From positions 35,911,280 to 35,975,279 of the forward strand of contig NC_083605.1 in NCBI RefSeq assembly GCF_029168945.1: a stretch of DNA of 64,000 bases, given 5' to 3'. Under the pieces are notes generated by a model. The model saw only the letters and a list, made by a program, of their open reading frames with translations. It was not told where the DNA came from and ran no database searches. Position numbers and translations under genes: made by a program. Shown piece by piece: positions 11,605 through 22,806 of this stretch. The stretch is from Cannabis sativa (Eukaryota; Streptophyta; Magnoliopsida; Rosales; Cannabaceae). The number at the start of each line of letters is the position of its first letter. Within the stretch, counting starts at the first letter, position 1.

Positions 11605-13322
11605 GCATTAGCAAAATATTAATGCAACTGCAATGCAACTACTCAGAAACTTAAAAATTAGAGCAATATTTCTATGTACGTGGCTCTAGATAAATTCAAA
11701 TTTTCTTGATTATTCATGATTTGATATGAATAAATCCACCATTGAAAATCTAGAAAATAATGTTGATGCAACAAGAGAAACATTAGCTAGTGTATTGATA
11801 CATTTTCTTTTTCAATTTATACCTAATTTGAATTAATCAGGAACTCTAAACCTATTTTAGACAGATCTACATTTTATGAATCTGAAAATTGATATTAGGA
11901 AGATTAGTTTTCTGCAATTTTAATTGTAATTCAGAATTGAATTTTAGTTTTGAACCAGTTTTTCTGCCCGATTATGCATAAATCTAAAATTGTATGTGTT
12001 TGGATTTTTTACGATCTTCTTCTCAGGTGAAGTCGCCATAATTTATGGTAATTCTCTGTCTGGCTTTGTTTCTTTTCGATTAGCCTACTGGTTTGGTTGT
12101 TGGAAGCTGTCGTTGTTGAAGAAGGTGGTTCGTGAGGCTGAATGGTTAGAGCAAGAAGTATTTTTATAAATTTGTGTTGCTGAGTTGTATAAATGTTTAT
12201 AAGGCCTTCCCAATATATTTGTGTAATATTTTTGCCATTCTAATATAGGGATTATTTTACAAATACACAGAAACAACAAAAAATTACAAAAATACAGTTG
12301 TACAGAATTTTAAATATTTTTACGATTTTTATGATTTTATTTATAGAAAATACTGTCTTTTCATATTGTATTCTTGTTAATATGTTGTTGATTTTTTGTT
12401 ATCTCTGTGTATTATTTTCTTGTTGTTTTGATATTATTTGGATGTTATTTTCCTATTATTTTTATGTAATTTTCTTGTTGTTTTTATAGAAAATTGTAAA
12501 AATGTAAAAAAAAATCTTTAAACATAAAAATATATATATTTTTTTAAAAAATATCACTTTATCTAATTATCCCTTTAGTATATACATAAAAAACCCATAA
12601 TAAAATTTTCATAGAATATTAATAGTTCTAGTCTTTTTTTTTTTTTTTTAAAAAAAAAAGAAACAAAACAAAAAAAGGTTTTGTTCAGTTTTAATAAAAA
12701 AAAATAATAATATTACAAAAATACTTTCAGCTGACCAAATAAATAAATATATAGCCCAAATAAAAAAAAATACACAAATACCACTTATACAAACCTTTAA
12801 CCCAGGATCCATGCTTCTTGGGCAACTATCGCGCAACCACGCAGCAACCCAATGCAACCGAAACAAAAATTTAACCAGAAAGAGAACCACCATTAATTTT
12901 CGTGACTTCACCTGAAAAGACAGCCAGAATCAATCAAAACAGGGGTTGCTTCGAATTCATGAAAAAAAAAGTGTAGAAAAACTACTACGAAACTAAAATT
13001 CTATCGAAAATCCAATTTAATTTGCATAAAGCTAATGTCCTGACTTCAATTTTCAGATCCATGAAAGGTAGATCTCACAAAGTTGAACTGGAATTCTCAA
13101 ACAATCCAACTCAAGTATAATCTAAAAAAAAATTACATCAATACTATAGTAAAATATTTATCCTGGCGTATATTCGTTGTTTTCTAAATTTCTAATGGTG
13201 AATTTATTCATATTAAATCATAAAGAGACATGTAGATAGAGTTACGTACGTGAAAAACATTATTCTGATTTTTAATATTTCATAACAGTTGTATTACAGC
13301 TGCATAAATATTTTGCTAACAG
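11605..13322. repeat. Long imperfect inverted repeat (two ~550-bp arms)
   Basis: The left arm (about 11,605-12,170) and right arm (about 12,780-13,322) align in opposite orientation. GCAAAATATTAATGCAACTG pairs with the reverse of CAGCTGCATAAATATTTTGC, the TTTGATATGAATAAATCCACC block recurs with one or two changes, and GGTGAAGTC at 12,028 pairs with GACTTCACC at 12,903. Many mismatches and gaps show an old duplication. The spacer holds a MITE. This may be two inverted partial copies of one transposon or the arms of a foldback element. Confidence 0.55.
12247..12574 (+). mobile_element. AGGG(A/T)TAATT-ended MITE, copy 1
   Basis: A 328-bp AT-rich unit starting AGGGATTATTTTACAAATAC and ending AATTATCCCT, so the ends are short inverted repeats. 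The inner sequence (ACAAAAATACAG, TTTTAAATATTTTTACGAT, TTATAGAAAATAC) is shared with the units at 24,041 and 25,942. The apparent 63-codon plus-strand ORF is repeated low-complexity TTGTT sequence, not a gene. Confidence 0.6.
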
Positions 13323-13510
13323 TTATTTCGTCTGATTAAAATCTTCATCTGATGCAACCTTCGGCCAACCACCCAGTAACCACTCAAAAACTTTCGTCTG
13401 ATTGAAGTTTTTATCTAATGCAACTTTCGGCCAACCACCCTACAACTATTGTCTAATTGAAACTTTCGTCTGATGCAACTACCGTGCAACCACACAACAA
13501 CCATCCTGTA
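13323..13510 (+). repeat. Degenerate minisatellite, ~3 units
   Basis: Phrases based on CGTCTGATTGAAA, ATCTGATGCAACTTTCGGCC and AACCACCC recur about three times at roughly 50-65-bp spacing with substitutions. The stretch lies directly outside the right arm of the inverted repeat. No ORF passes through it. Confidence 0.5.
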
Positions 13511-14387
13511 ATCATCGTGTGATTCTGTAAGTGATAGTGTAAGAAGTATTTTGGTAATACTTTATGAAAGTATTTTTATAAATAAATGTAATAATTTCAA
13601 ACAAAAATTGTTCATTATTATTGTTTATTTTTGAAAATTGTCAAATATTTTACTGCTGTTTTTTTCTTATAAAATATATATTAAGCAATAAACTTAATAA
13701 AGCATTAATTAGTGGCCTTGGGTTCCTTTTAGTGCGGAAAGGACAAGTTTTTTGGGGGAAGGTTTTTGAAGAAATTGATGGATCATGAGGCCAAGAATTA
13801 TTTTCCTAATTGAGATAAAGTCAACACGAAATGACACAAACACACGGTAAGATGTTGACTTTTATGGGTTTCTGTTTTTCTTTTGAAATGGTTATGGGTT
13901 TCTGTTATAAATTTTGAAATCCAATTTCCATTTTCACTTCTCCTTTTCAATTTTAATTTTCCCAAAATAAGGACAACTTAGAGTAAAAATGGTGGATAAA
14001 AAAACATCAATTATTTACAATTGCATTTTTTTAATAAAATAAAAACATCATTCGGAATAGAGCATATTACTAAAACTAAATAATAATTATTTATCAATGT
14101 ATATACATTTCATGAAAGCGTTCAATTACCATCTCAAATATGAATTTGCTAAAGGAGACATGAGTTAATGGGAGTGATTCATTATCAAATGAATAAAAAT
14201 ATTACACATGGCATTGCTTAATGAGAAACTATACAAATACTTCTTTAGCTTGACATTTTTATTTTACCTATATATAGTAATAATTCATTGTATTTCCATA
14301 TTATCATACATATTTTGTAAAAAAAAATGTGCTTATCGGATTTTTCTCAAGATAACTGAAGTTTTATAATTTAAATTTGGTTGCATA
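13511..14387. other. Intergenic DNA, nothing recognised
   Basis: AT-rich to moderately balanced DNA with no ORF of note, no paired repeat ends and no RNA gene. It ends at the Helitron 5' terminus. Confidence 0.5.
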
Positions 14388-15848
14388 TCTATAACTATAT
14401 AAAAAGGAGAATGTGGCTTTGGGCTTCCTAAAATAAATTACAAAATTGTCCTTTTTTTTTTTTGTTAATTATTATCAAATTGTCATATCATTTAATCATT
14501 AAAAAAATCATAATTTAGAGCTCTATTTTTTATTTACAATATTATGCATACAAATACACTTTTTTTTTATTTCTTTTACTAATCTATAATTATAATTTTT
14601 CATATGATTTATTTATATGAAAAAGACTACAAAACATAGATTAAAATTATATAAAAAGTGTGAATAATTTAATATAAATTAAATTATTTATTTAACCTTT
14701 ATTTTTTTCCATTAAAATCTTTTATAATTTAATATAAATTATATTATTTTGATAATTATATTTTTAAGCTTTTACATATTAAATTATTTATTTAATATTT
14801 GTCTTTTTTTTTTAATTAAAATCTTTTATAATTTAATATAAATTACATTACTTTCATAACCATTATACTTTTATAAGTGAGAAATTTTATAAGTGATATT
14901 TTTTGTGAATAACTATATGTTAGTTAATAATCACACAATTAATCAATATAAATAATCATATTTATATTGATGAAACAATATGTGTATATGCATATATATT
15001 ATAGTTTATACCTATAAATATTACCATAAATAATTATATATTAGTTAATTATCACATAATAAATTACTATATATAATTATATTTGTGTTGATTAAATAGT
15101 ATGGATATATTATAATTTATCTATAAAAATATTACCATTAATAATAAAAAATTATTAAAATATTCTTTTAATTACTCTCTATGAATAATCTATAATCTAT
15201 AATTACATAAAAAGTGACAATAATTTTTGAGCTTTTACATCTTAAATTACTTACTTAACTTTTATCTTTTTTTTTTTTCCCATTAAAATCTTTTATAATT
15301 TAATATAAATTAAATTATTTTGATAACTATTATACTTTTACAAGTGAGAAATTTTGTGAGTGATATTTTTAATTTTTAATCATATATTAGCTAATAATCA
15401 TACAATAAATAAATATAAATAATCATTGTTATAAAGCAATATGCTTACATTATAGTTTTTCTATAAATATTATAATTAACAACAAAAAATTGTTAAAATA
15501 TTCTAATTCCTCATATAAGCATAATAATATATTGTTTTAATCACTCTCTATGAATAATTATATATTAGATAATAATTACATAACAAATTATTTTAATACT
15601 TATATTTGTATTGATGGATAGAAACTATTTGCATGCATATATTATAATTTAAATATAAATTTGATCAACAATTAAAAAAAATTAGTAGAATAATTTAATT
15701 TCTTTGTATTAATTATTATAATAATATAATTATTTATCATATATAACTTAATATATAATATAATTATTTATAATATATAGCATAAAAATATTATTTTCAT
15801 ATATTTTGTAAGTATAATTTAGGTGCGGAGCACATATTATTTTACTAG
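14388..15848 (+). mobile_element. Non-autonomous Helitron, 1.46 kb
   Basis: The 5' end TCTATAACTATATAAAAAGG has the TC start and the form typical of plant non-autonomous Helitrons. The 3' end has a short GC-rich hairpin (GTGC-GGA-GCAC, 15,823-15,833) followed 11 nt later by CTAG (15,845-15,848). The element lies between A (14,387) and T (15,849), as expected for AT target insertion without duplication. The interior is extremely AT-rich and contains two rough tandem copies of a ~500-600-bp block (TTTTATAATTTAATATAAATTA...AAGTGAGAAATTTT...). No Rep/helicase coding is present. Confidence 0.8.
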
Positions 15849-16619
15849 TACTTACATAATATTACATTATACATGGTCATATATTTAATCATTTTTTATC
15901 TCTTTTTAACATTGATTAAAGAAAGGCATGTCTCGTGTTTGAGGGAAATTGATAAGACAATACAAAATGGAGAGTGCATATATATAAATGCTAGATTTTT
16001 CAGGTAGCTGAAATTTGATGAGATGTATCAGAGAATATAAATGCAAATAATAATAATGGAGTTGAAGAATAACTGGGTTGAAATAATTTGGTCAAAAAAG
16101 AGTGGGAGTGATGTGAATGTAGTAAGTATGTGGGGTTAGGGTTAGAGTTTGGCTTTGGCTTTGGCTTTGGATTCTTTTGTTGTGTGACCCAACACAGCAC
16201 AAGAAATTAAGAAAGAGGGCAGTAGTGTAGTAAATAGTGACCTTACAATTTTCAGATTGATCAGTAAGTTGTGTTTGTGTCTCGTGCGTACTGAGTGAGT
16301 GAGTGAGTCCACTACCATTGTATATTCTGATTATTTCTGATTACAATTGTCATCACACACATCACCAACTTGGAATCACTTACCTCACTCCATTATGTAT
16401 ATAACTCAAAATCATGCCATATATATACAAACATGCAATATATGTAACGCCATGATCACTGTTGCAATTCTATTTTTAGGTTTGGTTGTGAAAACTTTGT
16501 CATTTTTTTTATATGAATAAAGTTTATAATTCTACCTGTGTTATTCTATTACATCATTTATATACAAATAAAATTACTCTTATGCCCTTATCTTGTAATT
16601 TTTTATTACCACAAAAATT
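15849..16619. other. Intergenic DNA, nothing recognised
   Basis: Contains a short CTTTGG direct repeat near 16,150 and a GAGT run near 16,295. A 66-codon Pro/Asn/Ser-rich minus-strand ORF overlaps the CTTTGG repeat and reads as low complexity, so it is not called. Confidence 0.45.
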
Positions 16620-16978
16620 TAAATATTATTTTGGACCATGTATTTTGTAAAAGTTATTAATTGGGCTCTTTGTTTTGTTAAATGATAAAATAGACTCTAT
16701 ATTTTTTTCAAAATGGTAAATATATGGCCCTGACTTCAAATTTCAATAATTTTATTTTTTTAATATAACCGACTTTAAAACAATTTCTAACACGAACAGA
16801 TATAGAAAATGAAATCAGTTTTGTCATAACATCTCTAGATCAGATTATTATTAAGTTTTATTTTAGTTCAGGGTCTTATTTGTACAATTTTAAAAAATAA
16901 AGGGTCTATTTTGTCATTTAACAAAATAGAAGGTCAAATTGGTAAGTTTGCAAAATACAGGGTCCAAAATAGTATTTA
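16620..16978. mobile_element. MITE with long terminal inverted repeats
   Basis: The left end AAATATTATTTTGGACCATG and the reverse complement of the right end, AAATACTATTTTGGACCCTG, match and stay alignable for about 80 bp (both continue GTATTTTG...TTGTTAAATGA.AAAATAGAC). The total is about 359 bp, AT-rich and non-coding. A second, half-length copy begins 60 bp downstream. Confidence 0.7.
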
Positions 16979-17037
16979 CCCTCTATAGTAAGAATATTTT
17001 TATTAATATACTACTCGTTCTTATTACCATTCAGAAT

Positions 17038-17225
17038 AAATACCATTTTGGACCTTGTATTTTGTAAAAATTACCAATTAGACCTTCTTTTTTGTTAAAT
17101 GACAAAATGGGCCTTATATTTTCAAAAATGGTAAAAAAATAAGACCATGAGTTCAATTTTCAACAAATTTTTTTTCATATAACCAACCTTAAGACAATTT
17201 CTAACACGAACGAATACAGAAAATA
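17038..17225. mobile_element. Left half of a second copy of the same MITE
   Basis: AAATACCATTTTGGACCTTG begins a copy that tracks the 16,620 element through AACACGAAC(A/G) and stops where a copia LTR starts (17,226). The missing half is not found on the far side, because that copia element has also lost its 5' half. Confidence 0.65.
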
Positions 17226-17433
17226 TGAGAAGTTCAGAGCTAAAACAAAGAGAAAGTGTTTATCTCTTCTTATTGAATGTGAGGCTAAAACAAAGGTCCT
17301 TAATTATATAGACAATATTACAATGACTAACCACTTGACAACTTGCAGTAAAATATAATAGAAATAACAAACTCCAATATAGTTGGAGTAATAACTAACT
17401 AATTTTATACATTTGGACAAACCAATCCAAACA
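17226..17433 (-). mobile_element. 3' LTR of truncated copia element, 208 bp
   Basis: In the minus sense it starts TGTTTGGATTGG and ends GAACTTCTCA, TG...CA, immediately after a polypurine tract (TTGAGGGGGGC) following the RNase H stop codon. The short LTR fits small plant copia families. It disrupts the MITE copy at 17,038. Confidence 0.7.
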
Positions 17434-17440
17434 GCCCCCC

Positions 17441-18733
17441 TCAAGATGGAGTGTAAATGTTAATTACACCCATCTTGGAAACAATATTAGAAAAAGGAGA
17501 TGGCAGTAATGGTTTGGTAAATATATTTGCCAATTTTGGTTGAGAAGAGACATGTAGAAGTTGGATGGAATATTGCTGAATTTTCTCTGGAATGAAGTGG
17601 CAATCGATTTCCACATGCTTTGTTCGTTCGTGATAGACGGGGTTTTTACTGATGTGGATTGCAGCAGTGTTATCACAGTAGAGGTTAGCAGGTTTGTTGT
17701 GGGAGACGCCAAAGTCATTGGGGAGAGCAAGGAGCCATGTCAATTCAGAGGTTGCATTAGCCATTGCGCGATATTCAGCTTTGGCTAAGGAATGAGATAC
17801 CACTTGTTGTTTCTTGGATTTTCAGGATACCAGTGACTTGCCAAGAAAAATGAAGTAGCCGGAGATTGATCGACAAGTGTCTTGGCAGCTGCCCCAGTCT
17901 GCATCAGCAAAGAAAGAGACCTAAACATTGTCCTTGGACAGACTGGTTTCAGCATAGGCATGCAGATTGGGTGCTGCATCAGATGGAAAGAAAAGGCCCT
18001 GGCCAGGGGTTTGTTTGAGATATTGAAGTATCCTATTGGTGGCCTGCATGTGTGGAACCCAAGGGCATGATTAGAATTGGTTGAGATGATTTACAACATA
18101 TGTGATGTCGAGTCTAGTTATAGTGAGGTTAATGAGTTTGCCAATCAAACTACGATAGACAGTTGGATCAGGGAGGGGTTTTCCTTTGTCTTTACTGAGT
18201 TTGAGGTTTAGTTCCATAGGTGTGGAGGCAGGTTTAACACCTAGATAGCCTGTGTCTTTGAGTAATTACAATGTAAAAGGTCGTTGAGAAATGGATATGC
18301 CTTGAGTGTTTCTGCCGATTTCAAGGCCTAGAAAAAAATGAAGTTTGCCCAGATCTTTGAGTTTGAACTTGGTATCAAGGGTCTGTGTGAACTCTAAGAT
18401 TGCTAACTCATCATTGCTAGCAATGATCATGTCATCAACATATATGAGTATAGCCATAAAAGTGGTCGGTGTCTTTTTGGTAAAAAGAGAGTTGTCGGAA
18501 AAGGACTGAGTGAAACCATCTTTCAGCAGTGCTGAGCTTAACTTGGCATACCATTGCCTTGAAGCTTGCTTGAGGCCATATATACTTTTGTTTAACTTGC
18601 AAGCTGTGTTTTGAGGGTGCATTATATCCAGGGGAATTTTCATGTAAACTTCTTCAAGAAGATTCCCATGGAGGAATGCATTGTAAACATCAATTTGAGA
18701 AGGACGTCCTCCTTCAAAAGAGGTTAGACACAC
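17441..18733 (-). pseudogene. Ty1/copia RT-RNase H, C-terminal half, broken
   Basis: Minus-strand relic of a copia pol. The RT part (about 18,266-18,720) shows DVYNAFLHGNLLEEVYM, the LNKSIYGLKQASRQWY block and YVDDMII, the catalytic YVDD box. A frame-shifted middle (about 17,785-17,980) retains the conserved Asp-Trp and SWKSKKQ regions in a different frame. RNase H (17,441-17,803) has SLAKAEYRAMA, LYCDNTAAI, HVEIDCHFI and the NIFTKPL end. Gag, protease and integrase are missing: the sequence switches to gypsy debris near 18,735, with an AATTGAGAAGGACGT phrase on both sides (18,694 and 18,774), suggesting a short-homology junction. Confidence 0.85.
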
Positions 18734-18749
18734 GTCCTCTATTCAAGTA

Positions 18750-19509
18750 TGTGTAAACATCCTCTCTCTCAAATTGAGAAGGACGTTGAGGGTGTCTTAG
18801 AGGTAGTCCACTTGACCATGGTTGATTTCCACAATTTCTCTCGTTACCACGAAGGATTCCCTGGTTCCCTGGTTGAGGCTGTCTCGCATCCTCATTCTTG
18901 CAAGACGCTTTTGATGCATCATTTTGTTCATTCCCTTGGTTTGTAAATCATTGGGAACCTTGAGGAACATCTCGCTGTTGCTCTTAATTGTTTGTTTGAT
19001 TATCCATTGGAACATCCCTTATACCCTTAGGTTGTTCTCCCTGGGCGTTTTGGGGATTCCCCTGGTTTGTTTCTTGTCTCCTGGTTCTAGAGCCTTGAGA
19101 TCGTCCTCGTGGTCTTCTCACTGCAGGATCTGGTTGATTCTAAGGATTTGTTCCATGTGCCACTCTGGCCGTTATAGCCTCTCTTTCAAACTTAGCATTC
19201 TGTCGGTTAGACTCGCCTAAGCGTTGTCGAAGTTGTGTATTCTCTAACTCCACCAATTGCACATGTCTAGTTGGGTAGTTGGGTCATAAGCATCGTCGCT
19301 CCTAAGCATGTATCTAGCAGAATTATTGGCATCTTCATTCCTTCTTCCAGGAATGTGATCACCACCACCATCGTTCCTCCTTGAACGTGATGTTTCAGTG
19401 GTGTGGGGTTTTTGAGATTCCATTGGTTCTTTTCTAGGGTGACGAGTTGTTTCTTCAGGGCAATTTCCATCTTTTTGATTATTATCAACCATTGAATATG
19501 GACAGATTT
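18750..19509 (-). pseudogene. Broken gypsy gag (-), interrupted by solo LTR
   Basis: Minus-strand relic starting [14 protein letters not shown] near 19,492 and running through Arg/Glu/Asn-rich charged sequence. Further open pieces continue at about 18,797-19,015 and are shifted or stopped between. It lies downstream (minus sense) of the PBS at 21,616; the 2.06-kb solo LTR at 19,510 separates the two. The charged composition and position suit gag. No protease or RT remains, since a copia fragment abuts it at about 18,735. Confidence 0.5.
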
Positions 19510-21569
19510 TGTAACACCCAAACTAGCATAGACGTGTTAACGTGATTTTAAACATATTGTGCAGCTCGTTGCTAATCAACGAGGTTTATGAAAATCGTGA
19601 TTAATTAAAATTTTACTTATTTAATTAAATACTTATAATATTGCATACAAAATACTTCGGGATCCCATTTACAAATCACTTTACAAAAATTTTGCTATTC
19701 AATACAAAATATTTGTCACCCATCGACTAACTACAAAAGCCCTGATGTCCCGAGGATCGTACGCTCCAGGCCTAACCGCCCCGACATGTACAACCTCCAC
19801 CTGCTCGTCCTCACGATTCCTCAGCTTTGGCCTTGCCCTTACCTACACACATAAACATAGCTCTGTGAGTCGACAAACTCAGTAAAAAAAGCATAATCTA
19901 AACATACAAGTAACCCGGATTATAACCTGGCGCCCATACACCCGATCATAACCCTAATCCCCGTGTTCCACATGGTACTGAGTCTAGAACGTTCATAAGA
20001 CAATACTATCGACCATAATGTCAGCCTATACTCAATATGCTAGTCATACTCTAGCCATATTGATGTGACAACATCGATCAATATTCCAACAATACTATTG
20101 ACCATAATGTCAGCATATACTCAATATGCTAGTCATACTCTAGCCATATTGATGTGACAGCATCGATCAGTATTCTAGCCAACATACATTTATCAATAAT
20201 CAGTACAACTTTACGTATACTATTATTGCTATCAATGTAATCTAACAGGCAATAACACATGTACGCTAAACATGTAATAACATATGCATGATATTATACT
20301 AATCTTACCTTAATTCTGAATTCAGGTGTGCCGATCAACCTGAGTGGAACAACTGCTCGGCGAATTATAGGCTCCTAGATCATATCGATTCCAAAACATA
20401 TAAGTGATCCACTAAATCACAACCGGGACAAAGGTTTAAAACCAACACTTAACCTACTGTAACTTATTACAAAAATATCCCAAACTAGCAGGGAATAAAC
20501 TGCCTGAAAACCTGAAACTAACACGAAACGACCAGCTGAAAAAACTGGTTTTCACCCCCTGCTGCAAAATCCTAGTAACCGGTTTTACAAGCAGTGTAAA
20601 ACCGGTTAGCCGATTTTACTCAGAAAACCTACAAGAATCAAACCCCTAACCAAAACGATTACAAACTCAACCAAACTTTCCAGACCTGCATATTGTACCC
20701 CAATAAACATATTCCAAGCGACAAAACAACAATCAAAGCTTAGAATCAATTTTCACCATTAAAGCTTCAAGCTTGAGTTCTAAAACTCAAAGCTTGCAAA
20801 AACCTTCAAACAAATATCCATTCATGCTTAAAACAACATATTCTAACATATCTTAACTGCAAAAACTTAAATTAAACATCAACAGCAACTATAGAGCTCA
20901 ATCTCTTAAAACATACATAATTTCATAACTTGAATTTCAAGAAAACTAAAGGAAAGTTGTCAAGAGGCTTACCCTAACTTGAAATCACTAAGAACTGCTG
21001 TAAAATGGCAAGATTGAAGACAAAATCCCAGAACCCTAGCTGCTTAGGGATTTCGTGAGAGAGAGAGGTTGAAAGAGAGAGAATTTTCCAACTTTTCTAA
21101 TTTATCCTATTTTTGAAAAATGAATAATTAAACCTTGTTTTATTAAACCATTTCAGCCAATATCTAATTAAAAAAAAACAGATTATTAATCTAAAATAAA
21201 GTCCACTAAAGGACAAAACACAAATGGACAAAAAGACCATTTTGCCCTTCCCACACTAAAAGGCATAAAAGGGTACCTAGGGGTATATTGGGAAACTCTA
21301 AAATCCCGCCTATTCCCGACATTCTAATGTCTAACTATTGTCCCGCTATACTAAAAATACTAAGATGTGATTCAAAAGCCATACACCGCGTTCCAATGTT
21401 GCCGGGCACCAAAATATGCAAAATTATGAAATTTCTATATGTGACATAAAAATACATTCTGAATTCAAATAAATCATCATAAATAATTAATTCACTATTA
21501 ATAATTAACCTTCATAACAAAGCCCTAATTATCTGCTAATTTTCAAATTAAAGCTAAGAGGTCTTTACA
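19510..21569 (-). mobile_element. Solo Tekay-like chromovirus LTR, TSD GATTT
   Basis: A 2,060-bp unit with TGTAACACCC at one end and GGTCTTTACA at the other, in reverse orientation to the LTR at 42,170-44,246 and of nearly the same length. GATTT is directly repeated at 19,505-19,509 and 21,570-21,574. No PBS or internal sequence adjoins, so it is a solo LTR. Inside are two tandem copies of an 89-bp unit (20,001-20,178) and a perfect 13-bp inverted repeat AACCGGTTTTACA/TGTAAAACCGGTT (20,577-20,607). Confidence 0.88.
20001..20178. repeat. 89-bp tandem duplication inside solo LTR
   Basis: CAATACTAT(C/T)GACCATAATGTCAGC.TATACTCAATATGC begins both units, at 20,001 and 20,090. The copies differ at only a few positions, so the duplication is younger than the LTR family. 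Confidence 0.75.
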
Positions 21570-21615
21570 GATTTCTATTTGTAAGGAGGAATTTTTCTGA
21601 GTTTTATCACTAAGG

Positions 21616-21955
21616 CTCTCAATGAAAGCACCAAACTGTTAACGCAAATTTTTCGTTAACTAAAAATAAATAGCCTTTTAGTAATAAGACAAAAATTGGG
21701 ATAACAATACAGTTTTATCCTAATTAGCCCACACTAATCCTTGTTTATGGTGGTTGATCTAGAAGATCAAAGTGTAAGTTTGTCATCACCATTTTAGGGA
21801 TACAACTTACGAAAAGATTCGAGGATATTCTGATTCACTTCAAGAGGTAAATATATCCTTTAATCTTTTATTTCAAATTTAATGTATGTACATATGGAGA
21901 TCCTAAGGTGTGGTATGATGATATTTGTTATAAATTCTTTTGTCGTGTGCCTGAT
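21616..21955 (-). mobile_element. PBS and truncated LTR of gypsy element (-)
   Basis: GCTCTCAATGAAAGCACCAAA (21,616-21,636) is the reverse complement of the TTTGGTGCTTTCATTGAGAGC primer-binding site seen twice upstream. It is flanked by TGTTAAC, the CA-end of an LTR read on the minus strand. About 300 bp of LTR follows before copia debris starts near 21,956; the outer end is missing or unrecognised. Confidence 0.5.
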
Positions 21956-22543
21956 TTAGTACCACAAAACCAACACTTAGTAACTCTTCAACTGATGCAA
22001 GAAGATCCACATGTTGCTTGCCATTGAGTAGATAATTATTGAGTAACGGAGATCCTTTCTTAAGATTTTAAAGCTTAATTCTAAACTCCAAGATCTTTGT
22101 TAAGACTTGTAAGGTGAAGTATTGTTCCAAGGTTCTCCAAATCTTGCCTATAGTTTCACATCCCATCACTTGAGTGGGTAAGCTCTTTGATATCAATGAG
22201 AGAAGCCATGACAACAAGAGCTGATCTTGAACATCCCAATCGATAAAGGCAAGATTGAGCGTGTTCAAAGCTTGATCGACATCAGAAAGAGATATTTTGG
22301 TGGTGGTGCAGCTCTAGAGATGAAGTTTATCAATCAATTTCCTCTGACCGTAGCTAAGAATTTTTGTTTCCACAGAAGATAATTTTGGTCTTTGAGCTTG
22401 ATGGAAAAATTGTCATTGAAGTAGACATTTGATGATTCTACACCGTACTTGTTCTTAATTTATTGAGCTCCAATTATGTTCATTGATTGTTCATAGTTCC
22501 AGCGAAAACATTCGCTATAACGACAGAAAATTTTCTGATGCCA
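21956..22543 (-). pseudogene. Ty1/copia 5' internal region: PBS and broken gag
   Basis: On the minus strand TGGCATCAGAAAATTTTC (variant tRNA-Met PBS) follows the LTR at once. Downstream, after several stops, 66 codons are open (22,068-22,268) and read as plant copia gag (UBN2-like): the DQLLLSWLLSLIS phrase, then IGKIWRTLEQYF and ILEFRIKL. This block is characteristic of retrotransposon gag. The element is cut off near 21,956. Confidence 0.7.
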
Positions 22544-22806
22544 TGTTAAATTTATTTGACATTGTTTAAGAGAAGCTGGAAACACATACACACACAGAGA
22601 GAGAAATATTGAATTAAAGAATGTATTTAGTTATTGATCGAGAATGAATGCTACAACATATTTATACACACTGAATTGAATAACATAATCATATTTAACA
22701 AACTTAACTAATACATCTAAGCATACTTGGACAACTAACTAATTAAATAGTTAGTTATTAGTTATAACTATTGCTCAACTGTCTACTCTAATTAATTGTC
22801 CTAACA
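22544..22806 (-). mobile_element. 5' LTR of truncated copia element, 263 bp
   Basis: On the minus strand it starts TGTTAGGACAATTAATTAG and ends AAATTTAACA directly before the PBS. TG...CA ends and small size fit copia. No partner LTR is visible in the window. Confidence 0.7.

Noticed and set aside
12298..12489. Hydrophobic 63-codon ORF that could be a membrane peptide
   Set aside because: Lies wholly inside a MITE; Phe/Leu/Ile richness comes from T-rich repeats.
16000..16200. Pro/Asn/Ser-rich 66-codon ORF on the minus strand
   Set aside because: Low-complexity translation of a CTTTGG repeat, with no leader, neighbouring exon or domain.
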